Assembly (NCBI GenBank): GCA_964476595.1
Contig: CAYZCL010000133.1
Location: 4,505-68,504 of the forward strand
Reading direction: 5' to 3'
DNA: 64,000 nt
DNA from: JALSRD01 sp964476595
Lineage (GTDB): Bacteria; Desulfobacterota; Desulfobacteria; Desulfobacterales; JALSRD01
Both the position numbers and the translations under genes were made by a program. Numbering within the stretch: the stretch's first letter is position 1; each line of letters starts with the position of its first letter. This document shows positions 1-7,712 of the stretch, piece after piece. Below the pieces are notes generated by a model. It saw only the letters and a list, made by a program, of their open reading frames with translations, ran no database searches and was not told the origin of the DNA.

Positions 1-523
1 AGGCGAAGGCCGGCAGGGCCGCCGGCAGCCGGATGTGGGTCAGCACGGCCCGCGGCGGGGCGTCCATCACGCGCGCCAGCTCCAGCCACTCGGGGTCGGT
101 GCGCCGCAGGCCGTCGTAGAAGGCGGCCGTCACCGGGAAAAAGATGATCAGCACCGCCATGGTCACCTTGGAGCCCATGCCGTAGCCCAGCCACAGGATC
201 AGCAGCGGCGCCAGGGCGAAGACCGGCACGGCCTGGCTCATGACCAGCAGCGGCAGCAGCCAGCGCTTGACCGACCGCGAGGCCGTCATGGTCAGGGCGC
301 ATCCCGCGCCCAGCACGGTTCCCAGAATCAGCCCCAGCACGATCTCCACCAGGGTGATGCCGGCGTGGTGCGCCAGCGTCTGCCAGTGGGTGACGAAAAC
401 GGCCGCGATGCGCAGCGGGCCCGGCAGGATGTAGCGCGGCACGCCGGTCACGGCCACCAGCAGCTGCCAGGCGGCCAGCAGGCCGGCCGTGACGATCAGC
501 GGGCGCAGCAGGGCGCGCTTCAC
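1..523 (-). CDS. ABC transporter permease, thiamin-precursor type (partial)
   Basis: Membrane permease of a small-molecule importer, probably for a thiamin precursor such as HMP, judged from its place at the end of the thiamin operon. The gene runs off the left edge, so only about 174 N-terminal residues are visible. They show a first membrane helix (RPLIVTAGLLAAWQLLVAV), a conserved LPGP motif, further hydrophobic helices, and the start of the permease loop (ELARVMDAPPRAVLTHIRLP) that contacts the ATPase. The GTG start at 523 overlaps the stop of the upstream ATPase gene by four bases (GTGA), which indicates translational coupling. The family is clear; substrate specificity is inferred from context only. 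Confidence 0.85.
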   Translation of the reverse strand, partial: MKRALLRPLIVTAGLLAAWQLLVAVTGVPRYILPGPLRIAAVFVTHWQTLAHHAGITLVEIVLGLILGTVLGAGCALTMTASRSVKRWLLPLLVMSQAVPVFALAPLLILWLGYGMGSKVTMAVLIIFFPVTAAFYDGLRRTDPEWLELARVMDAPPRAVLTHIRLPAALPAFA

Positions 524-1260
524 GCCGCCCCCGTGAGCCGGCCGAGCAGCTCGGCGTGCATGCCCGCCACCACGGGGTCGTCCACCTGGCGCGGCGGGTC
601 GCCGGGCGGCTGCAGGGCCGGGCCCATCTTCACGGGCGAACCGCTCATGACGTGGATGCGGTGTCCCAGGCGCAGGGCCTCCAGCGGGTCGTGGGTCACC
701 AGCACCACCGTGGCGCCGCGCAGCATGCCGGCCGCCAGGTCCTGGAGCCGGGTGCGCGTGATGGCGTCCAGGGCCGAGAAAGGTTCGTCCATCAGGATCA
801 CCGGCCGCTCCTCCATGAGGGTGCGCAGCAGGGCCGCCCGCTGGCGCATACCGCCCGAAAGTCTGTCCGGCAGGTCGCCGGCGCAGTGCCCAAGGCCCAC
901 GGCCTGCAGCAGGTCGCGGGCCTTTTGCCGGCGCTCGGGCGTCACGCCGCCGCGCAGCCGGTCGCCCAGCAGCACGTTGTCCAGCACGCTCAGCCAGGGC
1001 AGCAGCAGGTCCTTCTGGGCCATCCAGGCGGTCTGGCCGCGGCCGCGCGGCGTGCCGTCGAAACGGATGCTGCCGGACACCCCCCGCCGCAGGCTGCCGG
1101 AGATCAGGCGCAGCAGGGTGGACTTGCCGCAGCCCGAAGGGCCCAGCAGGCAGGTCCAGCCGCCGGCGCGGATGTGAAAGTCCATCTCCCGGAACAGCAC
1201 GGTGCCCGGGAAGGAAAAGGAGACCTTCTCCAGGTCAATATCCGGGGCCGCGGGCTGCAT
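520..1260 (-). CDS. ABC transporter ATP-binding protein, thiamin-precursor type
   Basis: ATPase subunit (246 aa) expected to power the permease encoded just downstream. It carries Walker A (GPSGCGKST, about residue 40), a Q-loop region, the signature LSGGMRQRAA (about 135), Walker B (VILMDEPF) and the switch histidine (VTHD). Length and motifs match the nitrate/taurine/HMP-type importer ATPases (SsuB/TauB/ThiZ group). It lies six bases after thiD in the same direction and overlaps the permease, so it belongs to the riboswitch-controlled thiamin operon. No periplasmic binding protein is seen on this side of the window edge; it could lie to the left. Confidence 0.9.
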   Translation of the reverse strand: MQPAAPDIDLEKVSFSFPGTVLFREMDFHIRAGGWTCLLGPSGCGKSTLLRLISGSLRRGVSGSIRFDGTPRGRGQTAWMAQKDLLLPWLSVLDNVLLGDRLRGGVTPERRQKARDLLQAVGLGHCAGDLPDRLSGGMRQRAALLRTLMEERPVILMDEPFSALDAITRTRLQDLAAGMLRGATVVLVTHDPLEALRLGHRIHVMSGSPVKMGPALQPPGDPPRQVDDPVVAGMHAELLGRLTGAA

Positions 1261-1266
1261 GGGAAC

Positions 1267-2097
1267 CTACTTCCAGAAATCGAAGAAATGATGCACCGGG
1301 CCATGGCCGGCGCCCAGGCGGTAGCCGGCGCCGGCGCGGATGGCGGCCGTGATGTAGTCCTTGGCGCCCCGCACGGCCGCCTCCAGCTCCAGGCCGCGGG
1401 CCAGGTGGGCGGCCACGGCCGACGACAGGGTGCAGCCGGTGCCGTGGTTGTTGCGCGTCTCGACCGCCTCGCCCGCCAGCACCACCGTGCGGTCCCCGTC
1501 CGCCAGGTAGAGCACGTCGGTGCTGCGCAGCGCCTCCCGGTGGCCGCCCTTGAGCAGTACGGCCCGGCAGCCCAGCGCCGCCAGGTCGCGGGCCGCGGCG
1601 CGCATGTCGTCGAGACCGAGAATCTCGCGCCCCAGCAGCACGGCGGCCTCGGGCAGGTTGGGCGTCACCACGTCGGCCAGCGGCAGCAGGCGCGTCGCCA
1701 GGGCCTGCACGGCGTCGTCTTCCAGCAGGCGGTCGCCGCTCTGGGCCACCATGACCGGGTCCAGCACGATGTTGGCGGCCCCGTGTTCTTCCAGCCCGCG
1801 CGCCACGGTCTCGATGAGCGGCGCGGAAAACAGCATGCCGATCTTGACGGCGTCGGCGCCGATATCGCCGAACACGGCCGCCATCTGCTGCGCCACGAAG
1901 TCCTCGGGAACCGGGTGGATGGCGGTCACGCCGGTGGTGTTCTGGGCCGTCAGGGCCGTGATGACGGTCATGCCGTAGCAGCCCAGGGCCGAAAAGGTCT
2001 TCAGATCGGCCTGGATGCCGGCCCCGCCCCCGCTGTCCGAGCCGGCGATGGTCAGCGCCCGGTGGTAGGTGCGTTCAGGCTTGCCGCGTGTTTCCAT
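1267..2097 (-). CDS. thiD: Hydroxymethylpyrimidine/phosphomethylpyrimidine kinase
   Basis: Phosphorylates HMP and HMP-phosphate to HMP-diphosphate, the pyrimidine donor for thiamin phosphate synthase. The protein (276 aa) has the N-terminal ribokinase-fold signature TIAGSDSGGGAGIQADLK, the downstream VLDPVMVAQSG segment, and NNHGTGCTLSSAVAAHLA near residue 205, which supplies the anion hole and catalytic aspartate region in this family. The frame extends further upstream, but the ATG at 2097 gives the normal family N-terminus, so it was preferred. It overlaps the end of thiL by 23 bases, consistent with one polycistronic thiamin mRNA. Confidence 0.95.
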   Translation of the reverse strand: METRGKPERTYHRALTIAGSDSGGGAGIQADLKTFSALGCYGMTVITALTAQNTTGVTAIHPVPEDFVAQQMAAVFGDIGADAVKIGMLFSAPLIETVARGLEEHGAANIVLDPVMVAQSGDRLLEDDAVQALATRLLPLADVVTPNLPEAAVLLGREILGLDDMRAAARDLAALGCRAVLLKGGHREALRSTDVLYLADGDRTVVLAGEAVETRNNHGTGCTLSSAVAAHLARGLELEAAVRGAKDYITAAIRAGAGYRLGAGHGPVHHFFDFWK

Positions 2098-3118
2098 GAT
2101 CTGCTCCTGTCTTGAAGTGGTCCCAGCCCCGCGGGCGGACCTCCCGGCGGCGGCCGTCGGCGGCGACGATCTCCAGGCGTCCGGTGCCGGTGATCTCGCC
2201 GATGACGTGAAGCGGCCGGCCGAAGGCCCGCCGGTAACGGTCGGCCACGGCCCGGGCCCGCTCCGGCGCCAGGGTGACCACCAGCACGTAGTCCTCGCCG
2301 CCGGCAAGGGCCATGTCCGCGGGGTCCTGCCCGAAACGCCGGCAGAAGCGGCGCAGGTGGTCCGAGACGGGCAGCTTTGCGGCGTGGATCACGGCGCCGG
2401 CGCCGCTGGCCGCCAGGATGTGTCCCAGGTCGGCGCCCAGCCCGTCGCTGACGTCGATGGCGGCCGTGGCCGCGCCGCAGGCGGCCAGGAAGCGGCCCTC
2501 GGCCAGGTGGGGCCGGGGCAACAGGTGCGCCTTCACCAGGGTCGCCAGGTCGGGCGTGTCGGCGGCGCGGTTTTCCAGGATGAGCTGCAGCCCGGCGCGG
2601 CTGTCGCCCAGGGGGCCGGTGCAGCAGACGACGTCACCGGGCCGCGCGCCGTCGCGCCGCAGCATCTCTTCTTCCGGCACCGAGCCGGTCACGGCCACAT
2701 TGATCACCAGGTCGGCTTTGGAGCCCGTGGTGTCGCCGCCCAGGATGTTGACGCCGTGTTCGACGGCCTGGCGGCGCATGCCGCGGTAGAGTTCCTCGAG
2801 GTAGTCCAGGGGGCAGTCGCGGGGCACGGCGATGCTCACGAAGGCCGCCTGGGCCGTGCCGCCCATGGCCGCGATGTCGCTCAGGTTGACCGCCAGCGCC
2901 TTGACGCCCAGCTCGAACCCGCCGGCCGCCGAACGCAGGAAGTGCACGCGTTCGACCAGCAGGTCGGTGGTCACCAGGGTCAGTTCGCCGGCCGGCGGCA
3001 CGAAGGCCGCCGCGTCGTCGCCGATGGCCCGCACCACGCCGGCGTCGTTCACCACGCAGCCGCGCCGGATGCGCGCGATGAAACCGAACTCGCCGATGTC
3101 CTCCAGTCCCGCCGCCAC
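2075..3118 (-). CDS. thiL: Thiamine-monophosphate kinase
   Basis: ATP-dependent kinase making thiamin diphosphate from thiamin monophosphate, the last step of the pathway. The 347-aa protein has the AIR-synthase-like architecture of ThiL: an N-terminal acidic Mg/ATP site (AIGDDAAAF), TTDLLVERVHF, the VNLSDIAAMGG stretch, GGDTTGSK, AIDVSDGLGADLGHI and LAGGEDYVLV near the C-terminus. These appear in the expected order at the expected length. It sits one base after thiE and overlaps thiD. The start used is the first in-frame codon, which yields a typical GEFGFIARI N-terminus. Confidence 0.95.
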   Translation of the reverse strand: MAAGLEDIGEFGFIARIRRGCVVNDAGVVRAIGDDAAAFVPPAGELTLVTTDLLVERVHFLRSAAGGFELGVKALAVNLSDIAAMGGTAQAAFVSIAVPRDCPLDYLEELYRGMRRQAVEHGVNILGGDTTGSKADLVINVAVTGSVPEEEMLRRDGARPGDVVCCTGPLGDSRAGLQLILENRAADTPDLATLVKAHLLPRPHLAEGRFLAACGAATAAIDVSDGLGADLGHILAASGAGAVIHAAKLPVSDHLRRFCRRFGQDPADMALAGGEDYVLVVTLAPERARAVADRYRRAFGRPLHVIGEITGTGRLEIVAADGRRREVRPRGWDHFKTGADHGNTRQA

Positions 3119-3119
3119 G

Positions 3120-3770
3120 TCAGGCCCGCTCCCGCCGGGCCTCCCGGATGATCTCCGAAAGCTCGCGGGCGGCCTTTTCGGGGTCCTCGGCCGCCACGAT
3201 GGCCGACACCACGGCGATGCCGTCGGCGCCGCTTTTCACCACCTCGGCCACGTTGTCGGGCTTGAGCCCGCCGATGGCCACCAGCGGGATGTCCACCGCC
3301 GCTCGGATGTCGCGCAGCCCCTCCAGGCCCAGAGCCGGCGCCGTGTCGGTCTTGGTGTCGGTCTCGTAGATGGGGCTCACGCCGATGTAATCGGCCCCGC
3401 CGCGCTCGGCCGCCACCGCGTTTTCCAGCGACTCGGCCGAGATGCCGATGCACATGCCGTCCCCGGCGATGCGCCGCGCCATCTCCAGGGGCATGTCGCT
3501 CTGGCCCAGGTGCACGCCGTCGGCCGCCACGGCCAGGGCCACGTCCAGGCGGTCGTTGATGATCAGGGGCACCCCCGCGGACTTCAGGAAATCCCGGATG
3601 GCCAGGGCCTCGCGGATGAACTCGCGGGTGCCGTACTCCTTTTCGCGCAGCTGAACGCAGGTCGCCCCGCCGCGCACGGCGGCCTGCACGATCTCCAGGG
3701 TCGTGCGGCCCCTGGAGAGCCGGCGGTCCGTCACCAGGTAGAGCGTGTAATCAAAGGCAGCCGCTTCCAT
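3120..3770 (-). CDS. thiE: Thiamine-phosphate synthase
   Basis: Joins HMP-diphosphate and thiazole phosphate to form thiamin phosphate. The 216-aa protein is a TIM-barrel of normal ThiE size with YLVTDRRLSRG at the N-terminus, VQLREKEYG (substrate and phosphate binding), IINDRLDVALAVAADGVHLGQ in the middle, IGVSPIYETDTKTD for the thiazole-phosphate side, and IGGLKPDNVAEV plus GADGIAVVSAI at the end. It follows thiM at a gap of nine bases and precedes thiL. All motifs are intact. Confidence 0.95.
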   Translation of the reverse strand: MEAAAFDYTLYLVTDRRLSRGRTTLEIVQAAVRGGATCVQLREKEYGTREFIREALAIRDFLKSAGVPLIINDRLDVALAVAADGVHLGQSDMPLEMARRIAGDGMCIGISAESLENAVAAERGGADYIGVSPIYETDTKTDTAPALGLEGLRDIRAAVDIPLVAIGGLKPDNVAEVVKSGADGIAVVSAIVAAEDPEKAARELSEIIREARRERA

Positions 3771-3779
3771 GCAAACCTC

Positions 3780-4583
3780 TCATTGGTCGAACCGGGCGCC
3801 TTGCGCCAGGTCCCCGGGGGTGATGGTGTAGAGCGCGTCGATGAGTGCCGTCTGGAAACTGCCCGGCGCGGCGGCCTGCTCGGCGGCCCTCTGCCCGGCC
3901 AGGCCGAAAAAGGCCAGCGCCGCCGCCGTGGCCGTCGCCGGGTCGTCGTCCACGGCCAAAAAGGCCCCGATGGTGGCCGTGGCCGCGCAGCCGGTGCCGG
4001 TGACATACCCCATGAGTTCGTGCCCGTTGGACACCCGGATCACCCGCCGGCCGTCGGTCACCAGGTCGGTGGGGCCGGTGATGGCCAGCGTGGTGCCCAG
4101 CTCCTGGGCCAGCACCCCCGCGGCCTCGGCGGCCTCGTCCACCGAGTGCATGGCGTCCACGCCGCGGGTGCGCGAATCCTCGCTGCGCAGCGAGAGGATC
4201 TCCGAGGCGTTGCCGCGGATGACGCTGACCTTCACCTCGTCGATGATGCGCCTGGCCGAGGCGGTGCGAAAGGCGGTGGCGCCGGAGCCCACCGGGTCCA
4301 GCACGACCGGCGTGCCCAGGCGGTTGGCCTTTTTGCCGGCCTTGATCATGGCGTCCACCCAGGTGTCGGTGAGCGTGCCGATGTTGAGCACCAGGGCGCC
4401 GGCGAAGGACACCATCTCCTCGACCTCCTTTTCGGCGTGGGCCATCACCGGCGAGGCGCCCATGGCCAGCAGGGTGTTGGCGGTGGTGTTCATGACCACG
4501 AAGTTGGTGATGTTGTGCACCAGTGGTTTCTTCTCCCGGACGGCCGCCAGGTCGCGGCGGGCCTGTTCTGTCAGTGTGGACAT
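3780..4583 (-). CDS. thiM: Hydroxyethylthiazole kinase
   Basis: Phosphorylates the thiazole alcohol THZ, a salvage reaction feeding ThiE. The 267-aa protein has PLVHNITNFVVMNTTANTLLAMGASPVMAHA at its N-terminus (split here by family convention into NITN and NTLLA blocks), then VLDPVGSGAT, RGNASEI, and GTGCAATATIGAFLAV near the C-terminus with the kinase anion hole. An upstream in-frame start would place the N-terminus inside the riboswitch terminator, so the ATG at 4583 was chosen. It is the first gene after the TPP riboswitch. With thiE, thiL, thiD and an importer but no thiC or thiG nearby, this operon looks geared to salvage plus final assembly. Confidence 0.95.
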   Translation of the reverse strand: MSTLTEQARRDLAAVREKKPLVHNITNFVVMNTTANTLLAMGASPVMAHAEKEVEEMVSFAGALVLNIGTLTDTWVDAMIKAGKKANRLGTPVVLDPVGSGATAFRTASARRIIDEVKVSVIRGNASEILSLRSEDSRTRGVDAMHSVDEAAEAAGVLAQELGTTLAITGPTDLVTDGRRVIRVSNGHELMGYVTGTGCAATATIGAFLAVDDDPATATAAALAFFGLAGQRAAEQAAAPGSFQTALIDALYTITPGDLAQGARFDQ

Positions 4584-4605
4584 GGCGCTGTTCCCCCCTT
4601 GAAAT

Positions 4606-4637
4606 GAAAAAAGGCCGTCTCCCGGAGGAAACGGCCC
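4606..4637 (-). terminator. Intrinsic terminator of the TPP riboswitch
   Basis: Read on the minus strand, a GC-rich inverted repeat (GGCCGTTTCC, short loop, GGGAGACGGCC) is followed directly by a run of six T residues, just ahead of thiM. Its place between the TPP aptamer and the first structural gene suggests transcription attenuation: ligand-bound aptamer allows the terminator to form. Confidence 0.85.
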
Positions 4638-4663
4638 TCTGCGCCCTTGCGGCAATCTACTCG

Positions 4664-4735
4664 TCTGCTCCCTACGCCGGCATTACCCGGATCAGGTTCA
4701 ACGGGTATAATCTCAGGCTGACAAGCCACCCCAGG
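4664..4735 (-). promoter_or_regulatory. TPP (THI-box) riboswitch
   Basis: The minus strand reads GGGGTGGC, then the invariant CTGAGA (plus-strand 4711-4716), TTGAACCTGATC (around 4690-4700), then GGGTAATGCCGGCGTAGGGA. These are the diagnostic conserved blocks of the thiamin pyrophosphate aptamer in the correct order and spacing. It precedes thiM and an intrinsic terminator, so thiamin diphosphate should switch off the whole operon, importer included. Confidence 0.95.
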
Positions 4736-4794
4736 AAACGATTCGGTCCTATCGCAAAATACGGCAAGCGGCCGACGCTGTCAACCGCCGCGCT

Positions 4795-5211
4795 TCATTC
4801 ACCGGCCGGCAGCTGGCCGGCGTCCCGCAGCGCCGCCACGGCGCGGTCGTTGTCCGAAAAGCGGAACACCATCACGGCGGTGCCGGGCGTCTGGCTGGCG
4901 GCGGTGTACGTGTAGTCGATCTGGACATCGGCGGCCTTCAGGGCGTCGAGCATGCGGCCCAGGCTGCCGGGCTTGTCGTCGGTCTCGACCACCACCACGT
5001 CGTTGACCACGGCGGTGATGCTGCGGTCCTGCAGAACCGCCACGGCCCGCTCGGGCCGGGACACGATCATGCGCAGCTTGCAGTGGCCGTCGCCGTTGTC
5101 CACCAGGCAGTGGGCGCGGATGTCGATGCCCTGCGCGCCCAGGTGGGAAATGACGTCACTGACCTGCCGGGCGGCGCTTCCGGTCAACACGGTCAATTGC
5201 TTGGCGTTCAT
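4795..5211 (-). CDS. Tandem ACT-domain protein
   Basis: Small cytosolic protein (138 aa) made almost entirely of two ACT folds. The first is LTVLTGSAARQVSDVISHLG and following; the second is VVVVETDDKPGSLGRMLDALKAADVQIDYTYT, carrying the typical D-x-P-G-x-L loop for small-ligand (often amino-acid) binding. No catalytic domain is attached, so it is likely a ligand-sensing or regulatory partner. Stand-alone ACT proteins of this size often lie beside phenylacetate-CoA ligases in deltaproteobacteria, but no such gene is here. The ligand is unknown. Confidence 0.85.
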   Translation of the reverse strand: MNAKQLTVLTGSAARQVSDVISHLGAQGIDIRAHCLVDNGDGHCKLRMIVSRPERAVAVLQDRSITAVVNDVVVVETDDKPGSLGRMLDALKAADVQIDYTYTAASQTPGTAVMVFRFSDNDRAVAALRDAGQLPAGE

Positions 5212-5269
5212 GGAATCCGTCTTCCTCCCTCTCGCTTCTCAATCTGTCGCAATCGTTCCAAACAGGGAC

Positions 5270-5902
5270 TCACTCGGTGTCTGCCTTCTCCCCCACCAGG
5301 ATGTAGAGTTCGGCCTCGTCGACGAAGGTCTGCAGGCGCATCCCGAAGGCCGCCAGGATCTTCTCGGCCGCCGGCCGCTCGGGGAAGTCGTCCAGCGGAA
5401 AGGAGATGCTCTTCTTCAGCCGGTCGATGAAGGCGCGCCCCATGGGGTGGCTGATCACCAGCCGGGCGCCGGGCGCCATCATGCGCGCGATGTTGGCAAA
5501 GGCCCCCTGCTTGTCCACGATGTTGGGGTAGCAGGCGTTGATGAAGACCACGTCCAGGCCGGCGTCGGGCAGCGTGAGGTCGCGCACGTCGGCCAGAAAG
5601 GCGGTCACCCGCGGGTGGTTTTTGCGCAGCTGCTCCAGCATGGCCTCGGACAGGTCACAGGCGTAGATGCGCGCAGGCTTGTACTTCCAGATCAGGGGGA
5701 TCAGGATCCCCGTGCCGGTGCCCACGTCCAGCACCGTTTCGCCCTCGGAGATGCGGCCGGCGGCCACGATCCGCTCGAGCCGTTCGGGCACCCCCTCGGG
5801 CAGCGGCGGGTCGAACAGGCGAAAGAGCCGGTCGAAAACCTTCTGCTGCTCGCGGTTGATGCGGCGGATCTCGGCCTCGTCCCTTTTCTCGAAAACCTCC
5901 AT
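5270..5902 (-). CDS. Class I SAM-dependent methyltransferase
   Basis: A soluble 210-aa protein with a Rossmann methyltransferase core: motif I VLDVGTGTGILIPL for SAM binding, motif II acidic residue in YACDLSEAMLEQL, FLADVRDL, and motif IV region DVVFINACYPNI. An N-terminal helix rich in charged residues (EKRDEAEIRRINREQQKVF) precedes it. The frame can start earlier at a TTG, but the ATG at 5902 was preferred; neither has a strong ribosome site. The substrate is unknown; it lies between the ACT-domain gene and the divergent marR-hgcAB unit. Confidence 0.8.
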   Translation of the reverse strand: MEVFEKRDEAEIRRINREQQKVFDRLFRLFDPPLPEGVPERLERIVAAGRISEGETVLDVGTGTGILIPLIWKYKPARIYACDLSEAMLEQLRKNHPRVTAFLADVRDLTLPDAGLDVVFINACYPNIVDKQGAFANIARMMAPGARLVISHPMGRAFIDRLKKSISFPLDDFPERPAAEKILAAFGMRLQTFVDEAELYILVGEKADTE

Positions 5903-6011
5903 GTTCACATCATACCACAAGAACCGGGTGCCGGGCGAGGAAATTCTGGGCCGGCGGAGGTCCCGGGGCCTGCCGGCCCGGCAAAAAGGCCCGGGTCCGG
6001 ATCATTTCCTG

Positions 6012-6040
6012 TTGACAGGCGGCAATTTCAGTTGTAGATT
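6012..6040 (+). promoter_or_regulatory. Sigma-70-type promoter of the marR-hgcAB unit
   Basis: A perfect -35 TTGACA (6012-6017) is followed after 17 bases by TAGATT (6035-6040), a 4-of-6 match to the -10 consensus, 44 bases ahead of the marR start codon. The -10 box falls inside the left arm of the palindrome described next, so a protein bound there would block RNA polymerase. Confidence 0.7.
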
Positions 6041-6066
6041 GCAACCAATTAGTTGTAACCTACAAC
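6031..6066. promoter_or_regulatory. Palindromic operator, probable MarR-family binding site
   Basis: Two 15-base arms, GTTGTAGATTGCAAC (6031-6045) and GTTGTAACCTACAAC (6052-6066), are inverted repeats matching at 13 of 15 positions, separated by CAATTA. The site overlaps the -10 box and lies just upstream of a MarR-family gene, the classic arrangement for autoregulation that would also control hgcAB. Binding is inferred, not shown. Confidence 0.75.
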
Positions 6067-6083
6067 CTTAGGACACTGAAATC

Positions 6084-6626
6084 ATGCATCACGACGACGA
6101 CATGCTCCTGCGCGTCGCCCGGCTGGCGCGGGCCCTGCGCTTCTGCCGCCGGGATTCGGTCTTCTGCGAAGACCTGACCTTTTGGCAGTATTTCATCCTG
6201 GAGACCGTGGCGCGTCACGGCCGCCTGCCGCTGTCGCGGCTGCACGCCATCCTGGCGGTGGAAAAGAGCACCACCACTCGCCTGGTGACACCGCTGGTCA
6301 AGCGCGGGCTGCTGACCCGGCAGAGGCGGTCCGGCGACGGGCGGGCCGTGGTGCTGGCCCTGACGGAGGCGGGCCGGGACGTGTGCCGGCGCATCCGCGA
6401 CTGCGCCGCCGGCTACTTCGAAGCCGTGTCCGCCCGGATTCCGCAGGAGCGCCGTCAACAGGTATTCGAGGCTTTGGCCCTCTTCGCCGAGGCCCTGGAA
6501 GAAGCCGGGCCGGGCTGCTGCTCGCCCATGGGAGGACCTTTTCATGATTTCGACCCAAACCGCACAGACGGCGGAAAAGACGCCCGCCGGACCGACGGGG
6601 CCGACCCTGCCCGCCGCGGGCGGTGA
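6084..6626 (+). CDS. MarR-family transcriptional regulator upstream of hgcA
   Basis: A DNA-binding repressor-like protein of 180 aa. Residues about 30-110 form the winged helix: FWQYFILETVARHGRLPLSRLH, the recognition segment VEKSTTTRLVTPLVKRGLL, and a wing with RRSGDGRAVVLALTEAG. Helices follow for dimerisation. The last 30 or so residues are low-complexity and overlap the start of hgcA by 83 bases. It reads in the same direction as hgcA and lies behind a palindrome overlapping the promoter, so it probably controls itself and hgcAB. The inducer is unknown. ArsR-type regulators are reported next to hgcAB in some bacteria; a MarR-type gene here is less familiar. Confidence 0.85.
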   Translation: MHHDDDMLLRVARLARALRFCRRDSVFCEDLTFWQYFILETVARHGRLPLSRLHAILAVEKSTTTRLVTPLVKRGLLTRQRRSGDGRAVVLALTEAGRDVCRRIRDCAAGYFEAVSARIPQERRQQVFEALALFAEALEEAGPGCCSPMGGPFHDFDPNRTDGGKDARRTDGADPARRGR

Positions 6627-7704
6627 GTGCGGCTGCGCGTCCTGCCGCCCGCCGCGGTCGGACCAGCCCTTCGTGAGGGGTACAGTGGAGACGCCGGCGG
6701 GAAAAGTGCCGCGGGTGACGGCGCGTCTCACCGCCGCCGACCACCTCGGCCGCATCAAGGCGCGCTGGGGCGTGGGCCGCATGCACTACAGCGTGGACCC
6801 GGGGCTCTACGCCCTGGGCAACCCGGATGAAGACGCCCCGGTGCTGGTGACCGCCGGCTACAAGATGAGCTTCGACTGCCTGCGCCGGGCGCTCCCCGGC
6901 CGCTCCGCCTGGATCCTGGTGCTGGACACCGCGGGAATCAACGTGTGGTGCGCCGCCGGCAAGGGCACTTTCGGCACCGCGGAAGTGATCCGGCGCATCG
7001 AAGCCTGCGGCCTTTCGCGCGTGGTGGCCCACCGCACCGTCATCCTCCCCCAGCTGGGGGCGCCCGGCGTGGCCGCCCACCAGGTCCGGCGCCGCTCGGG
7101 CTTCAAAGTCGTCTACGGACCGGTGCGCGCCGAGGACCTGCCCGCCTTCCTGGACGGCGGCCTGAAAGCCACGCCGGCCATGCGCCGCAAGACCTTCACC
7201 CTCGCCGAGCGCGCCGTGCTGGTGCCCGTCGAACTGGTCGGCGCCCTGAAGTACGCCCTGCTGTGCCTGCCGGTCTTCTTTGTCCTGGGCGGCCTGGGCG
7301 CCGAAGGCGCTTTCTGGGCGGCCGGCGCGTCCGGCGCCCTGTGGGCCGCCCTGGCCCTGCTGGCGGCCATCGCGGCCGGGGCCGTGGTCACGCCGCTGCT
7401 GCTGCCCTGGCTGCCGGGGCGGGCCTTCGCCCTGAAGGGCCTGTGGCCGGGCCTGGCGGCCGCCGCACTGTGGGCGCTTTTGCGCTGGCCGCGGGCCGCC
7501 GGTCCCGGCGACGTGGTGGAAATCATGGCATGGCTGCTGCTGATCCCGGCGGCCTCGGCCTACCTGGCCATGAACTTCACGGGCGCCTCGACCTACACTT
7601 CGCGCTCGGGGGTCAAAAAAGAGATGCACTGGGCCCTGCCGGCCCAGATCGCGGCCGGGGCCGTGGGCGTGCTGCTGTGGACCGGCGCCCGCTTCCTGGC
7701 CTGA
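6544..7704 (+). CDS. hgcA: Corrinoid mercury-methylation protein HgcA
   Basis: HgcA transfers a methyl group from its corrinoid cofactor to Hg(II), forming methylmercury. The 386-aa protein has the diagnostic cap-helix motif NVWCAAGK at residues 133-140, with Cys136 as the cobalt-coordinating residue, inside the corrinoid-binding fold (ILVLDTAGINVWCAAGKGTF). The C-terminal half (about residues 225-385) has about five hydrophobic helices, matching the HgcA membrane domain. The start at 6544 has GGGAGG upstream and gives about 40 extra N-terminal residues, including a GGECGCASC cluster, compared with the shortest homologs known to me; a later start is possible. hgcB follows after eight bases. 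Confidence 0.95.
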   Translation: MISTQTAQTAEKTPAGPTGPTLPAAGGECGCASCRPPRSDQPFVRGTVETPAGKVPRVTARLTAADHLGRIKARWGVGRMHYSVDPGLYALGNPDEDAPVLVTAGYKMSFDCLRRALPGRSAWILVLDTAGINVWCAAGKGTFGTAEVIRRIEACGLSRVVAHRTVILPQLGAPGVAAHQVRRRSGFKVVYGPVRAEDLPAFLDGGLKATPAMRRKTFTLAERAVLVPVELVGALKYALLCLPVFFVLGGLGAEGAFWAAGASGALWAALALLAAIAAGAVVTPLLLPWLPGRAFALKGLWPGLAAAALWALLRWPRAAGPGDVVEIMAWLLLIPAASAYLAMNFTGASTYTSRSGVKKEMHWALPAQIAAGAVGVLLWTGARFLA

Positions 7705-7712
7705 GGAGTTGG

